Source: Mangrovimicrobium sp048323675
GTDB lineage: Bacteria > Pseudomonadota > Gammaproteobacteria > Pseudomonadales > Halieaceae
Direction: 5' to 3'
Assembly: GCF_048323675.1 (NCBI RefSeq)
Contig: NZ_JBLWFK010000001.1
Coordinates: 372,001 to 436,000, forward strand
Length of the DNA: 64,000 nt
Shown here: positions 16,573 to 25,679 of the stretch, piece after piece
How the letters are laid out: every line of letters starts with the position of its first letter
Numbering within the stretch: position 1 is the stretch's first letter
The notes under the pieces: model-generated
Told to the model about the DNA's origin: nothing
Seen by the model: only the letters and a program-made list of their open reading frames with translations
Databases searched by the model: none
Program-made: the position numbers and the translations under genes

Positions 16573-17553
16573 TCAGGCGACGTCGCGATTGACCTCGCCC
16601 ACCTTCTTGCCGTCCTCGAAGTAGCCGAGGCCGTAGTCGCCCTTGATGGTAGTGCGCAGGGTCTGTCGCTCGTATTTGGCATCGCAGCCTTCCACCGCGT
16701 GCAGCATGCGGTGGTTGTCCCAGATCAGCATGTCAGTTGGCGACCAGTCGTGCCAGTAGGCGCTGGTGCCTTCACCGAGTCCGTTGAGGGTATGGCAGAC
16801 CTCGTCGAGCAGGGCGTCGCCCTCGGGGTCCTCGTGGTGCTCGATGCCGAGCGCCATCCAGGGGCCGACGTGAAAGACTTTCTCACCGCTGTCGCGGGTC
16901 CAGACCGCGGGATGCATGGCCCGCGGGAAGATGGCGGCCTCCTTGAGCAGGACTTCGTTGATCGGGTCTTCTTTCACCGACCTGAAATTGACCCCGAAGC
17001 GCATGGTGCTCAGGCGCGTGTCCAGCGAATAGATGATGTTGAGCTTTTCAATTTTCTCGCGCAGCCCGGCGGGGAACTGCCGATAGCACTCGATGCCGTC
17101 GATGAAGCCGGTGCGTCCGCCGACTGGCGGATTGATCGGCGCCCGCAGCACCCCGGCCAGGTTCAGTTCGTCGTTGTAGCAGTGGTCGAAGTGCCAGGGC
17201 GAAAAACGCGCCAGCACCTGGCCCTGGAACTCGACCAGGCCGCCGGAGGCGTGTTTCTCGTCGCCGGGGATGTAGTGCATGTCGATCACGCCGGGGGCGG
17301 CGTCGCCGGTCTCCTCGTCGCGCGGGGTGGTCTTGGTGGGGTGGTCCTTGATGGGGCCGAAGACCTCGCTGATGGCCACCTGCATTTTCGAGCTGGGCTC
17401 GACATCCCTGAACACCAGCACACCGCGCTCGTGGAAGGCCTGGCGTAACTGCTTGCGGACGGTTTCGTCTTCGAGCGTTGCAAACGTCAGGCCTTCAACC
17501 TGTGAGCCAAAGGAGAGGTCTTCACTGAGATGGGTGATGGTGACGCGGGTCAT
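16573..17553 (-). CDS. TauD/TfdA-family 2-oxoglutarate dioxygenase
   Basis: A 326-residue non-haem iron enzyme. Metal ligands H121 and D123 lie in WHFDHCYND, the distal ligand is H281 or H285 in HRMLHAVEG, and R300 (TLRTTIKGDYGLG) should bind 2-oxoglutarate. The family hydroxylates taurine, sulphonates, phenoxy acids, carnitine precursors and others; this sequence does not show which. ATG 17553 is preferred over TTG 17559 because CAGGAG lies 6 bases before it. It may be co-transcribed with the downstream crotonase-family gene. It is a different 2OG oxygenase class from the one at 11626-12627. Confidence 0.9.
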   Translation of the reverse strand: MTRVTITHLSEDLSFGSQVEGLTFATLEDETVRKQLRQAFHERGVLVFRDVEPSSKMQVAISEVFGPIKDHPTKTTPRDEETGDAAPGVIDMHYIPGDEKHASGGLVEFQGQVLARFSPWHFDHCYNDELNLAGVLRAPINPPVGGRTGFIDGIECYRQFPAGLREKIEKLNIIYSLDTRLSTMRFGVNFRSVKEDPINEVLLKEAAIFPRAMHPAVWTRDSGEKVFHVGPWMALGIEHHEDPEGDALLDEVCHTLNGLGEGTSAYWHDWSPTDMLIWDNHRMLHAVEGCDAKYERQTLRTTIKGDYGLGYFEDGKKVGEVNRDVA

Positions 17554-17741
17554 AGGCAACTCCTGAATCCTCCCGGTGAGTCCAGTGTTACTCTGTGACC
17601 GGGCGCTTGTTATTGTGGGGATTCATAATCCCCCTATCGATTCAGGAAGACAAGAGGGCTGGATCCGGAGCCGCAGGTCGGGCACTGCGGCAGCGAGCTT
17701 TTCATGCAGCAGATTGGCAAATTACGCCGCAATACCCGCCT

Positions 17742-19028
17742 TCAAACAGATACAGCTTGCAGGCAGGATTCGACGGGACGGCCCAACCACATAAGCAAGT
17801 GGTGGACGATGTCCCGCGCGTCGTCACCCGCGCCGCAGATGAAACTCGATTTGCGCCGGCGCATGAAGGGCAGGCCCATGAAATACACCCCGGGAAGCTC
17901 CGCCACGCCGCCGCGGTGCGCGGGCATGCCTTTGCCATCCAGCAGCGGCAGGTTCAGCCACCGGTAATCTGGGCGGTATCCACAAGTCCAGAGCACTGTG
18001 CTGAATTCGCCGGAAGCGAACTTGACTGCCAGGCGGGGCTTATCGCCAGCGGCTGTGAGCGCGGGCCGTTCGGCCGGGTCGGCTGGCAATCCGCGGGACT
18101 CGATGTGCTCGTCGATGGCGTCCAGCAGGCGGTTCATCTTGAGGTCCGCGAGCTTGATCACGTTGGCGAGGGAGCCCGAAAACTGCAGGCTGTTGCCGGC
18201 GACACCCGCCAGCCGTCCCAGGGTCTCCACCCCGACTGCCCGGAGGGTGTCGAGGTCCATGTCCCGACCTTCCGGCGTGCCCGCCAACTGCGGTGAGGGC
18301 AGGCGGCGCAGGCGCGGCAGGTCCTCCACTTCGCGCCAGGACTCGTCGAGCAGGCCGCTGGCCTGCATCCAGTACTGGATATCCCGACCCCGGTAACGGC
18401 GTGGCATGCGCAGGTGCTCGCCGACCGCGAGGCTGACCCGGCGTCCGCTGCGAGCGAGTTCGTGGGCGATCTGCACGCCGGACGCGCCGGCGCCCACCAC
18501 CAGCACGCCGCCGCTGCGGAGCTGGTCGGGGTTGCGGTACTGGTGCGAGGTCAGTTGATCCATATCCGCTGGCAGGGAGGCCGCCAGCGCTGGCACGTTG
18601 GCACGGGCAAAGGCCCCGCTGGCCACGATCAGCCCGGCACACAACCAGTCGCCCCGGTCCGTGGACACCCGGTAACCGCCGGTGCAACTGTCCACCCGCA
18701 GCACACTGGTGTGCTCCTCCACCGGGGCATTGCAGTGTGCTGCGAAACCGCTGATGAACTGTGCCACCTGCGCGCTGCCCATGTAGCCGTCTGCATCGTC
18801 ACCGCGATAGTTGAAGTCCGGCAGGGTACTCTGCCAGTTGGGGGTGAGCAGGCGCAGCGAGTCCCAGCGCTGGCTGCGCCAGGCTTCCGCGACCCGGCCG
18901 CGCTCCAGCACCACGTGGTCCACGCCGAAGCGCGTGAGGTAGTGGCTGCACGCGAGGCCGGACTGGCCGGCCCCGATCACCACTACTGCCGTGCGCCCGC
19001 GCAGGCCGCTGGAAACGCTGCAGTTCAC
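17742..19028 (-). CDS. Flavin-dependent monooxygenase-like oxidoreductase
   Basis: A 428-residue FAD/NAD(P)H enzyme with two Rossmann motifs, GAGQSG at residues 19-24 (FAD) and GAGASG at residues 179-184 (NADPH). The W-R-S-Q-R-W-D-S-L-R-L-L-T-P-N-W segment near residue 50 is typical of the YUCCA/FMO-like group that also contains MSMEG_0569-type oxidoreductases. A C-terminal T-C-G-Y-R-P-D-Y motif fits FMO relatives. The GTG start overlaps the OsmC stop as GTGA, so it is coupled to OsmC. It is the last gene of the BTAD - DUF4242 - OsmC - FMO unit. Confidence 0.88.
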   Translation of the reverse strand: MNCSVSSGLRGRTAVVVIGAGQSGLACSHYLTRFGVDHVVLERGRVAEAWRSQRWDSLRLLTPNWQSTLPDFNYRGDDADGYMGSAQVAQFISGFAAHCNAPVEEHTSVLRVDSCTGGYRVSTDRGDWLCAGLIVASGAFARANVPALAASLPADMDQLTSHQYRNPDQLRSGGVLVVGAGASGVQIAHELARSGRRVSLAVGEHLRMPRRYRGRDIQYWMQASGLLDESWREVEDLPRLRRLPSPQLAGTPEGRDMDLDTLRAVGVETLGRLAGVAGNSLQFSGSLANVIKLADLKMNRLLDAIDEHIESRGLPADPAERPALTAAGDKPRLAVKFASGEFSTVLWTCGYRPDYRWLNLPLLDGKGMPAHRGGVAELPGVYFMGLPFMRRRKSSFICGAGDDARDIVHHLLMWLGRPVESCLQAVSV

Positions 19029-19588
19029 CGCCGCACCTCGACCGACACACTGGAGGGGTTGGTGATGATGTCGTAGACAGCGGAGCGCTTCTGCGACTGG
19101 GCGACCAGGGCTTCAATTTCTTCCGGGGTAGCGTCGGCGTCGATCTCGAAGGTGACCTGGATGCCCTCGTAGCCGTTGCGTACGTCAGGATCGGCGCCGA
19201 GGATGCCGCGCAGGTCCATGTCCCCGCAGATGCTGGCGCGGACCGAGTTGAGCTGGATGTTACGGTGCTGGGCGATGGTCGCGATGCCGGCGGTCAGGCA
19301 GCTCACCAGGCCAACCAGTACGTATTCCACGGGCGTGGCGCCCTCGTCCTCGGCAGCGAAGAGTTCCGGGTGATCCGCGTCGAAGCGGAAGCAGCGTTTG
19401 TGGGACTGGCCCGCGCCAAGGCCCTGGAAGTGCTCGACCTCGGAACGCGAGTGGGTGCCATTGACCCACTGGCAGGATGCGCGCCACTGGAACCGGGCCA
19501 GCTCGGGGGCGCCGGCCAGGGCCTCGCGGGCTTCGGTCAGTGCGGCGACGTTGACGCCGTTGTCGACGATTCGGGTGTAGGTATTCAT
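19025..19588 (-). CDS. OsmC family protein
   Basis: A 187-residue member of the OsmC/Ohr superfamily, whose members reduce organic hydroperoxides through a reactive cysteine pair. The P-V-E-Y-V-L-V-G-L-V-S-C-L-T-A-G helix carries the conserved cysteine. A second conserved position in the first half is less clear, so a peroxidase role is not certain; this subgroup often sits with oxidoreductases. ATG 19588 has GGAGA 7 bases upstream. A C-rich/G-rich potential hairpin lies in the 100-base gap after the DUF4242 gene (around 19645-19670). It overlaps the FMO gene by 4 bases. Confidence 0.87.
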   Translation of the reverse strand: MNTYTRIVDNGVNVAALTEAREALAGAPELARFQWRASCQWVNGTHSRSEVEHFQGLGAGQSHKRCFRFDADHPELFAAEDEGATPVEYVLVGLVSCLTAGIATIAQHRNIQLNSVRASICGDMDLRGILGADPDVRNGYEGIQVTFEIDADATPEEIEALVAQSQKRSAVYDIITNPSSVSVEVRR

Positions 19589-19688
19589 ATTCCGGTCTCC
19601 GTTGGTGTTGCGGCGAGTCACTCGCCCGCCGTTGGAGACCAGCATCCCCCCCAGGCGTTGGAGGGGGCGTTGAAGCCAGCGTGTTTTT

Positions 19689-20216
19689 TTACTCGAGTAT
19701 GTTCTCGGGGGTGAAATTACGGCAGGCCCAGACCCGCTCGAAGGGCATCTCCGCCTGCTCCTGGGTGCGCCGCACGGATTCGGCGTCGGGCGCCTGGTAC
19801 ACACAGAGCATGCGCCGGAAGTCGGTGGAGAAGAAGGAACGCAGGAAGGTCACGCGGTACTCCTCGAGGCACCAGGCCGCGGCTTCCTCACGCGCCTGGA
19901 GTTCGTCCATGCTGGCCGGCGCCGCGAAACTGCGCTCCACTACAACGTTGGCCAGGGATGCGAGGTTCGGCCCGTGTACGCTGCCCGACCAGACGTGTTT
20001 CTCCCGTGGCGAGTCCCCGCGGGTGACCAGGCGAATGGCCTCGGCGTCGGGCGCCTGGAAGCGGCACAGCAGCCTGCTGCCGTCCACCGCCAGGAAACTC
20101 TCGAACCAGCTGGCCCGGTAGAGGTCCAGGCAGCCCATGGCCGTCTCGCCCATGGCGACAAATGCGGCTTTATCCAGCGGGGGATCGAAGACCCGCTCCA
20201 GCACTACGTCAGGCAT
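19689..20216 (-). CDS. DUF4242 (SCO4226-like) tandem-domain protein
   Basis: A 175-residue soluble protein made of two similar halves (about residues 3-75 and 90-160). Each has a V-V-x-E-R-x-F strand, a central acidic helix, and an L-L-C-R-F / M-L-C-V-Y strand followed by Q-A-P-D-A-E. This is the ferredoxin-like DUF4242 fold; SCO4226 of Streptomyces is a nickel-binding member. Metal binding here is only possible by analogy. The ATG overlaps the end of the BTAD regulator by 8 bases, so it is translationally coupled to it. Confidence 0.78.
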   Translation of the reverse strand: MPDVVLERVFDPPLDKAAFVAMGETAMGCLDLYRASWFESFLAVDGSRLLCRFQAPDAEAIRLVTRGDSPREKHVWSGSVHGPNLASLANVVVERSFAAPASMDELQAREEAAAWCLEEYRVTFLRSFFSTDFRRMLCVYQAPDAESVRRTQEQAEMPFERVWACRNFTPENILE

Positions 20217-23145
20217 TGCTCTTTACCTCTTCCGCGAGCAATTGCTCGCCCCGTTCCCGCGCCCAGCTGGCGATGCTGCCAGCCATGATCTCGCGGATTT
20301 CCCTGCCCAGGGATTCCGCCTGCAGTTCCGGTTGCGCCCGGTGTACCCGCTCCAGGCTGAGCAGGGCCAGGACCACCTCTGAAGGGCGTTCCATCAACCG
20401 CGCCAGTTCCAGGGCCTCGCGGGCGAACGCCGCGGCGCGCGCGAAATGACCGCCATCGACACTGCAGCGGGCCGCCCGGTTCAACACGAAGGCCAGTCGC
20501 TGCTTGGCATCCGCCACCCGCAGTGACTGCAGCGCACTTTCCAGTGGCTCGACCTCGCCGCTGATACCGTAGTGGCACAGGGCCTGCACGGCGCCGGCGA
20601 AGGGGCGTTCGCTGCCCTCCCGCAGGCGCTCGCCGATCTCCACCATGGCGCGGGCGTGGCGCTGCGCCGCGTGGCAGTCGGAGCGCTCGATCTCCACCAT
20701 CGCCAGGTACTCATTGACCATGTATTCCGAGATCCGGTCGCCCTCCGCCTTGGCCTGGGTGCGGGCCTCCTCCAGGTAGTCGACCGCCTCGTCGAGCTTG
20801 TCCTCGTAGTAGCGCAGGATACCCAGCGTGATCGGAATGGCGACGCAATCCCGGCCCGACTGGCGGGCCAGCGCCCGGGCTTCCATGACCAGGGCGTCAG
20901 CCTCCGACAGGTCCCGCTCGAGCAGCGCAAGGCACTTGGCCGCTTCCGCCTGGCCGAGGACCTGGGCCTCCTCGCTGGCGCCACGGCTGACCCGTTCCGC
21001 CTGCTGGGAGAAGCGCCGGGCGGCGCGGTTTTCGCCGTGCATCCAACGCAGGTGGGCGGCCATCTGGTAGCCGATCCGGGCGTGGCTGCGCGAGCCGTGG
21101 TCCATGGCCTGTTCCGCCAGGCCGACGAATTCCTCCACCAGTGCGGACCAGTCCTCCTCGTGGTGGGCGTTAAGCCGAATTTCCCCCAGTTCGAGGCTCA
21201 GGCAGACGCGTTGGGCATCGCCCAGCTGTGCCGCGAATTCCAGCCCCTGCCGGTACAGGTCCATGGCGGTATCGTTGGCATAGAAGCGCAGGCAGAGGCG
21301 GCCGGCGGAGACCATGGCCTTGCCCGCCAGCCAGGGGTCACCGGACCGGCGCGCGTGGTGGGCGAGGTCAGCGGCGAGATCGAGGTCCAGCGCCGCCTCC
21401 ACTTCCAGCAGTTCCGCCACCCGCCGGTGCATGGCGTGCCGGCGCGAGGGGCTGAGGGATTCGTAGATGGCCCGGCGAATGAGTTCGTGGGCGAAGCGCA
21501 GCCCGCGCTCGCCGGGCAGTAGCAGGCCCTGTTGCTCGGCGCGCTCCAGCGCGGCGTCGATCACCGGCGGCGCCAGTCCGCTGGCCTGCTCCAGGCTGCG
21601 CACATTGATCCGCGGCGCCAGTACCGAACACCAGGCCATCAGGTTGCGCGCATTGTCGTCGAGCCCGGCCATGCGTTCCGCCACCAACTCGGAGAGCGAG
21701 CTGCCGCCCTCTATTCCGGCCCGCGCCAGCTCCAGGGCGAAGAGCGGGTTACCGCCGCTCTCGCCGGACAGTGCCGCAGCGTCCGCGCCCGGGAACTGCT
21801 GCTGGACCAGCTGGGTGATCTCCGCTGCAGAGAGGGGCTGCAACATGATCTCCTGCAGCAAGCCGTCGGCGCGCAGGGCACGGACCACCTGCTGCAGGGT
21901 CGGGTGCTCGCGCAGTTCCGCCTCGCGGGAGGCGATGATCACCCGCAGTGGCTCGTTGCGCTTGTTGCGCAGGACGTAGTGCAGGGCGTTGAGGCTGGAA
22001 TCATCCGCCCAGTGAATGTCGTCGCACAGGGCGACTACCGGGTGTCTTGCCGTCGCCGACATGAGGTCTGCCACCAGGCTGTCGAAGACCTGCTCCCGGC
22101 TCACCTGGTCGCCGCTGGCAAGCAGGCGGCTGGTGGCGTTGTCGGGGAGGGCGCGGCGCAGGGCGTCGTTCCACACGCCGAAGGGACGCATGCTCTCCGA
22201 CTCGAAGGCGCTGGCCTTGAGTATCCCGGTGCCGGCCTCCCGGGCGATGGCGGCGGCCGCCTGCAGCAGGCGACTCTTGCCCAGGCCCGGTTCACCGCGC
22301 AGCAGCAATACGCGGGCGCCGTCGGTCCCGCCGATGTGCGCCTGCAGCTGTGCCAGTTCCGCGTCGCGCCCCACCAGGGAATAGTCCGGAGTAGGCCGGC
22401 GGACGGGGGTGGAAGCCGCCGCGGCCCTGGGTGCAGCCTGGCGCAGGGCGCGACCCAGGATGCCGGTTCCCTGGGCGCCCAGTTCGGCCAGCTTCTGCAG
22501 GCCGATGCGGTGCTGCTCCTCTGCCTCCTGGCGGCGGTCCAGTTGCATTAGCAGGCGCACCAGATCCGCTCGCGGCGCTTCCTCGAAAGGCTGCAGCGCC
22601 ACCCTGGCCTGGGCGTATTCGAGAGCCACTTCCGGCTGGTCACCCAGGCGGGCGCAGAGTTCCTCCAGCACCCGTGCCCGAGAGCGGATGGTGCGCTCGC
22701 GTTCGCCCACGCACCAGGCGTGAAAGTCGTGGAAGTCGGGGAGATCGAGGCCCTCGAGGAAGGCCCCCTGGCCGTGCCGGGCGAGTTCGCGCAGGGTATC
22801 CAGCGATGCCTGCTCCACGGCGGCTGCCGCCCGGTGCAGGTCCAGTACGTCGATGGCCACGCCGCTGGCATCGAAAGCCACGGTGGCGCGGTCGGCGATG
22901 ATGCGCGGGCAATCGTCCTCATCCACCAGCTTGCGGATCTTGGACAGGCTCCAGCGCAGGGAGCCGCGGGGGTCGTCGGGGATTTCCCAAAGCAGTTCGC
23001 AGAGATGTTCCCGCCGGAACGGGCGTCCCTGCAGGGCGAGAAACGCCAGCAGGCCGCGCGTCTTGCGCGACGGCGGCAGGGCCTGGGCGCGACCGCCCCG
23101 GATCACTTCCAGGTCGCCCAGCACGTGTAATTGCAGTCCCGACAT
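20209..23145 (-). CDS. BTAD-domain transcriptional regulator with AAA ATPase and TPR repeats (AfsR/SARP-like)
   Basis: A 978-residue regulator. An N-terminal winged-helix DNA-binding region (residues 1-95, with S-R-K-T-R-G-L-L-A-F-L-A) is followed by a BTAD domain (about 100-250). A STAND-type ATPase comes next, with Walker A GEPGLGKS (about 290), Walker B-like V-V-A-L-C-D-D-I-H-W-A-D-D-S and the LxxLLP-type region. The long C-terminal half is TPR-like. Such proteins activate the operon beside them when a signal releases the ATPase/TPR module. ATG 23145 follows GGGGGAAG directly. It heads the minus unit and faces the AhpD-like/cysteine synthase unit, so it is a good candidate activator of both. 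Confidence 0.9.
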   Translation of the reverse strand: MSGLQLHVLGDLEVIRGGRAQALPPSRKTRGLLAFLALQGRPFRREHLCELLWEIPDDPRGSLRWSLSKIRKLVDEDDCPRIIADRATVAFDASGVAIDVLDLHRAAAAVEQASLDTLRELARHGQGAFLEGLDLPDFHDFHAWCVGERERTIRSRARVLEELCARLGDQPEVALEYAQARVALQPFEEAPRADLVRLLMQLDRRQEAEEQHRIGLQKLAELGAQGTGILGRALRQAAPRAAAASTPVRRPTPDYSLVGRDAELAQLQAHIGGTDGARVLLLRGEPGLGKSRLLQAAAAIAREAGTGILKASAFESESMRPFGVWNDALRRALPDNATSRLLASGDQVSREQVFDSLVADLMSATARHPVVALCDDIHWADDSSLNALHYVLRNKRNEPLRVIIASREAELREHPTLQQVVRALRADGLLQEIMLQPLSAAEITQLVQQQFPGADAAALSGESGGNPLFALELARAGIEGGSSLSELVAERMAGLDDNARNLMAWCSVLAPRINVRSLEQASGLAPPVIDAALERAEQQGLLLPGERGLRFAHELIRRAIYESLSPSRRHAMHRRVAELLEVEAALDLDLAADLAHHARRSGDPWLAGKAMVSAGRLCLRFYANDTAMDLYRQGLEFAAQLGDAQRVCLSLELGEIRLNAHHEEDWSALVEEFVGLAEQAMDHGSRSHARIGYQMAAHLRWMHGENRAARRFSQQAERVSRGASEEAQVLGQAEAAKCLALLERDLSEADALVMEARALARQSGRDCVAIPITLGILRYYEDKLDEAVDYLEEARTQAKAEGDRISEYMVNEYLAMVEIERSDCHAAQRHARAMVEIGERLREGSERPFAGAVQALCHYGISGEVEPLESALQSLRVADAKQRLAFVLNRAARCSVDGGHFARAAAFAREALELARLMERPSEVVLALLSLERVHRAQPELQAESLGREIREIMAGSIASWARERGEQLLAEEVKSNA

Positions 23146-23345
23146 CTTCCCCCTACATCCTGTTAGGCATCGCCCGCAAGTATAGGTAGGACGCGCGGGC
23201 GAGTCGAACTCCCCATAACCTGCTAAGCTCCCGTTTTCGCTGAAAAAACGCGCGTGACAGGCAAATACCACGCTGGCTTACACGCTGCCTACAGCGCTCG
23301 CGCCGGAGAATAGCCCCATCTTGAGAAACGGCTGGAGACAAGCCC
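23146..23345. promoter_or_regulatory. Divergent control region between the regulator and redox units
   Basis: About 200 bases separate the two divergent starts, so the promoters of both units must lie here. I cannot mark a convincing -35/-10 pair or a clear repeated operator by eye. Confidence 0.4.
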
Positions 23346-23948
23346 ATGAGTTTCATCAGTACCACAGCACCGGAGAACGCCCACGGCCCGACCGGGGCCC
23401 TGTACCAGCGCCTCGGCGCCGGGGGCTACCTGCCCAACTACGCGCGGCTTTTCAGCCACCGGCCCGAGTTGATGGAGCACATCAGCCGCCTGATGGACGC
23501 CCTGCGCGAGCCGCTGCCGCCACGCCAGTGGAAACTGGCCAACTTTGCCGCCGCCCGGGCCTGTAACAGCTCCTACTGCTCGCTGGCCTACGCCCGCAGG
23601 TTGCTCGACGGTGAACTTGAGGAAGCACAGGTTCATGCTCTCGCCGAGGGGCGTGAAGCAGCGCTGGAAGACGCAGAGCAAGCGCTGGTTGAGTTCGCCA
23701 CGCGGGTGGCGAGCGACCCCGCGCATATCGAGCAGGCGGACATCGACCGCCTGCGCGCCTGCGGCTACAGCGACACACAGATATTCGACCTGGCCGCCGC
23801 GGTTTCCTATCGCTGTTTCTTCTCGCGCATTGCCGATGCGCTCGGTGCCCCGCCGGACGCGGAACTCGCAAACGGGCTGGACTCCGAACTCGTCCGGGCG
23901 CTGTGCACGGGGCGCGCTCCCGCAGCGCCGGCCTTTCAGCAATCATAA
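23346..23948 (+). CDS. AhpD/carboxymuconolactone decarboxylase-like protein with altered active site
   Basis: A 200-residue helical protein of the AhpD-like superfamily, whose members normally use a CxxC-x3-H motif for peroxide reduction. Here the matching segment is R-A-C73-N-S-S-Y-C78-S-L-A-Y82. The second Cys is kept, the first position is Ser75, the usual His is Tyr82, and an extra Cys sits two residues earlier. It may therefore be a redox protein with a displaced pair, or not a peroxidase. ATG 23346 has GGAG 8 bases upstream. It lies 13 bases before the cysteine synthase-glutaredoxin gene, in the same operon. Confidence 0.75.
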   Translation: MSFISTTAPENAHGPTGALYQRLGAGGYLPNYARLFSHRPELMEHISRLMDALREPLPPRQWKLANFAAARACNSSYCSLAYARRLLDGELEEAQVHALAEGREAALEDAEQALVEFATRVASDPAHIEQADIDRLRACGYSDTQIFDLAAAVSYRCFFSRIADALGAPPDAELANGLDSELVRALCTGRAPAAPAFQQS

Positions 23949-23961
23949 GAGGGACTGCCTG

Positions 23962-25449
23962 ATGAACCGCATCTACAACAGCATTCTCGAGACCGTGGGC
24001 AACACCCCCGTGGTGCGCATCAACCACCTGGCTCCGGAGCACGTCAATCTCTACGTCAAGATCGAGTCCTTCAACCCGATGTCCTCGGTCAAGGACCGAC
24101 TCGCCGTGGGCATTATCGAGGCCGCCGAGCGCGACGGCTTGCTGCAGCCGGGCCAGACCGTGGTGGAAGCCACCAGCGGCAACACCGGCATCGGCCTGGC
24201 CATGGTCTGCGCCCAGAAAGGTTACCCGCTGGTGATTACCATGCCGGAGAACGCCAGCGTGGAGCGGCGCAAGATCATGCGTTTTCTCGGCGCCCGGGTA
24301 GTGCTAACCCCAGCTGCCGAGAAGGGCACCGGCATGCTGCGCAAGGCGGCGGAACTGGCGGAAAAACATGGCTGGTTCCTGCCGCGCCAGTTCGAGAACG
24401 AGGCCAATGCCGACGCCCACTCGCGTACAACCGCGCCGGAAATCCTGCGCGCCTTCGAGGGGCGGAGCCTGGACTACTTTGTCACGGGTTTTGGCACCGG
24501 CGGTACCCTCAAGGGCGTGGCGCGGGTGCTGAAAGAGGCACGCCCGGACATCCGCATCATCGCAACCGAACCCGAGAACTCGGCTATTCTCGCCTCCGGT
24601 ATTGCCCAGCAGTACAGCGCCGACGGTACGCCGGCGGCCAGTCATCCCGGATTTCGCCCTCACCTGATGCAGGGCTGGTCGCCGGATTTCATCTCCAAAC
24701 TGGCGGGCGAGGTTCTCGACGCCGGGCTGGTGGACGAATTTGTCGGAGTCAACGGCGAGGCCTCCCTGCGCCTGGCCAGGGAACTGGCCTCGCGCGAAGG
24801 GATTTTCTGTGGCATCACTTCCGGCGCGACCTTCCACGGCGCCCTGCAGGTAGCAGAGCGGGCCCCCGAAGGTAGTAATATCCTGTGCATGCTGCCCGAT
24901 ACCGGGGAGCGCTACCTGAGCACGCCGCTGTTCGATGACATCCCCGCCGATATGACCGAGGATGAACTCGCGCTCTCCGAATCCACCCCGGGCTGTCGTT
25001 TCAGCGGCGGCAGTAGCACGGCAGTGCCGGCAACGTCAGTTGCTGCGAAAGACAGCGCGCGGGAGTACCTCGAGCAGGCCATACGGAATCGAGAGCAGCC
25101 AGTCGTAATGTTTGCCCTGGAGTGGTGTGAATTCTGCTGGTCCGTGCGCAAGATGCTGCGTGAACTGGGTGTGGATTACCGCTCGATAGACCTGGATTCC
25201 ACCGCGTTCCAGCAGGACAACCTGGGCGGGGACATCCGCGCTGCCCTGCAGGAGCGCCTCGGTTCACCGACGATTCCCCAGGTGTTTATCGGCGGCGAGT
25301 ATGTGGGCGGGGCGACGGAGACTTTCGACGCCTTCAATGGCGGCCAGCTGCAGCCGTTGCTCGAACGCCATGGCGTCGATTACGACCGCGATATGTGCTT
25401 CGATGCCTACAGCTTCCTGCCCCGCTGGCTGCAGACACGGAGCGGTTAG
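23962..25449 (+). CDS. Cysteine synthase-glutaredoxin fusion protein
   Basis: A 495-residue two-domain protein. Residues 1-310 are a PLP-dependent O-acetylserine sulphydrylase/cystathionine beta-synthase fold enzyme, with PLP lysine K44 in SSVKDRLA, substrate loop ATSGNTG near residue 70, and phosphate-binding GTGGTLKG near residue 178. After a Ser/Ala-rich linker (about 335-360), residues 365-495 are a glutaredoxin with redox motif CEFC at 389-392, cis-proline in TIPQVF, and G-G-A/T-E-T-F. Free-standing cysteine synthases end near residue 310-320, so the fusion is clear. It could couple thiol reduction to cysteine or S-adduct chemistry. ATG 23962 has AGAGGGA upstream. Confidence 0.92.
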   Translation: MNRIYNSILETVGNTPVVRINHLAPEHVNLYVKIESFNPMSSVKDRLAVGIIEAAERDGLLQPGQTVVEATSGNTGIGLAMVCAQKGYPLVITMPENASVERRKIMRFLGARVVLTPAAEKGTGMLRKAAELAEKHGWFLPRQFENEANADAHSRTTAPEILRAFEGRSLDYFVTGFGTGGTLKGVARVLKEARPDIRIIATEPENSAILASGIAQQYSADGTPAASHPGFRPHLMQGWSPDFISKLAGEVLDAGLVDEFVGVNGEASLRLARELASREGIFCGITSGATFHGALQVAERAPEGSNILCMLPDTGERYLSTPLFDDIPADMTEDELALSESTPGCRFSGGSSTAVPATSVAAKDSAREYLEQAIRNREQPVVMFALEWCEFCWSVRKMLRELGVDYRSIDLDSTAFQQDNLGGDIRAALQERLGSPTIPQVFIGGEYVGGATETFDAFNGGQLQPLLERHGVDYDRDMCFDAYSFLPRWLQTRSG

Positions 25450-25679
25450 TAAAGCCTGGCGAGCGTTGCGGTGCTCGCCTTTTCCTTTCCCATACGGATG
25501 CTGTCAGCCTTGCCGTGGTCGGGTGAAAACCACTGCCTGCCAAATCGTCGCAGTTGTAAGTCTGCCCGGCCAGGCGGGGTGCGGCTTCAGGCGTCACAGC
25601 TTGTATTTCGCCGGGTCGAGGTGTTCGCTGGCGCGTGCCTGCATTACACTGTCGAAGGTTATTTCATGAGGGTCCCGGG

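Noticed and set aside
23545..23961. Upstream extension of the cysteine synthase-glutaredoxin frame
   Set aside because: It lies entirely over the AhpD-like gene in another frame; the ATG at 23962 has a good ribosome site and matches the family start.
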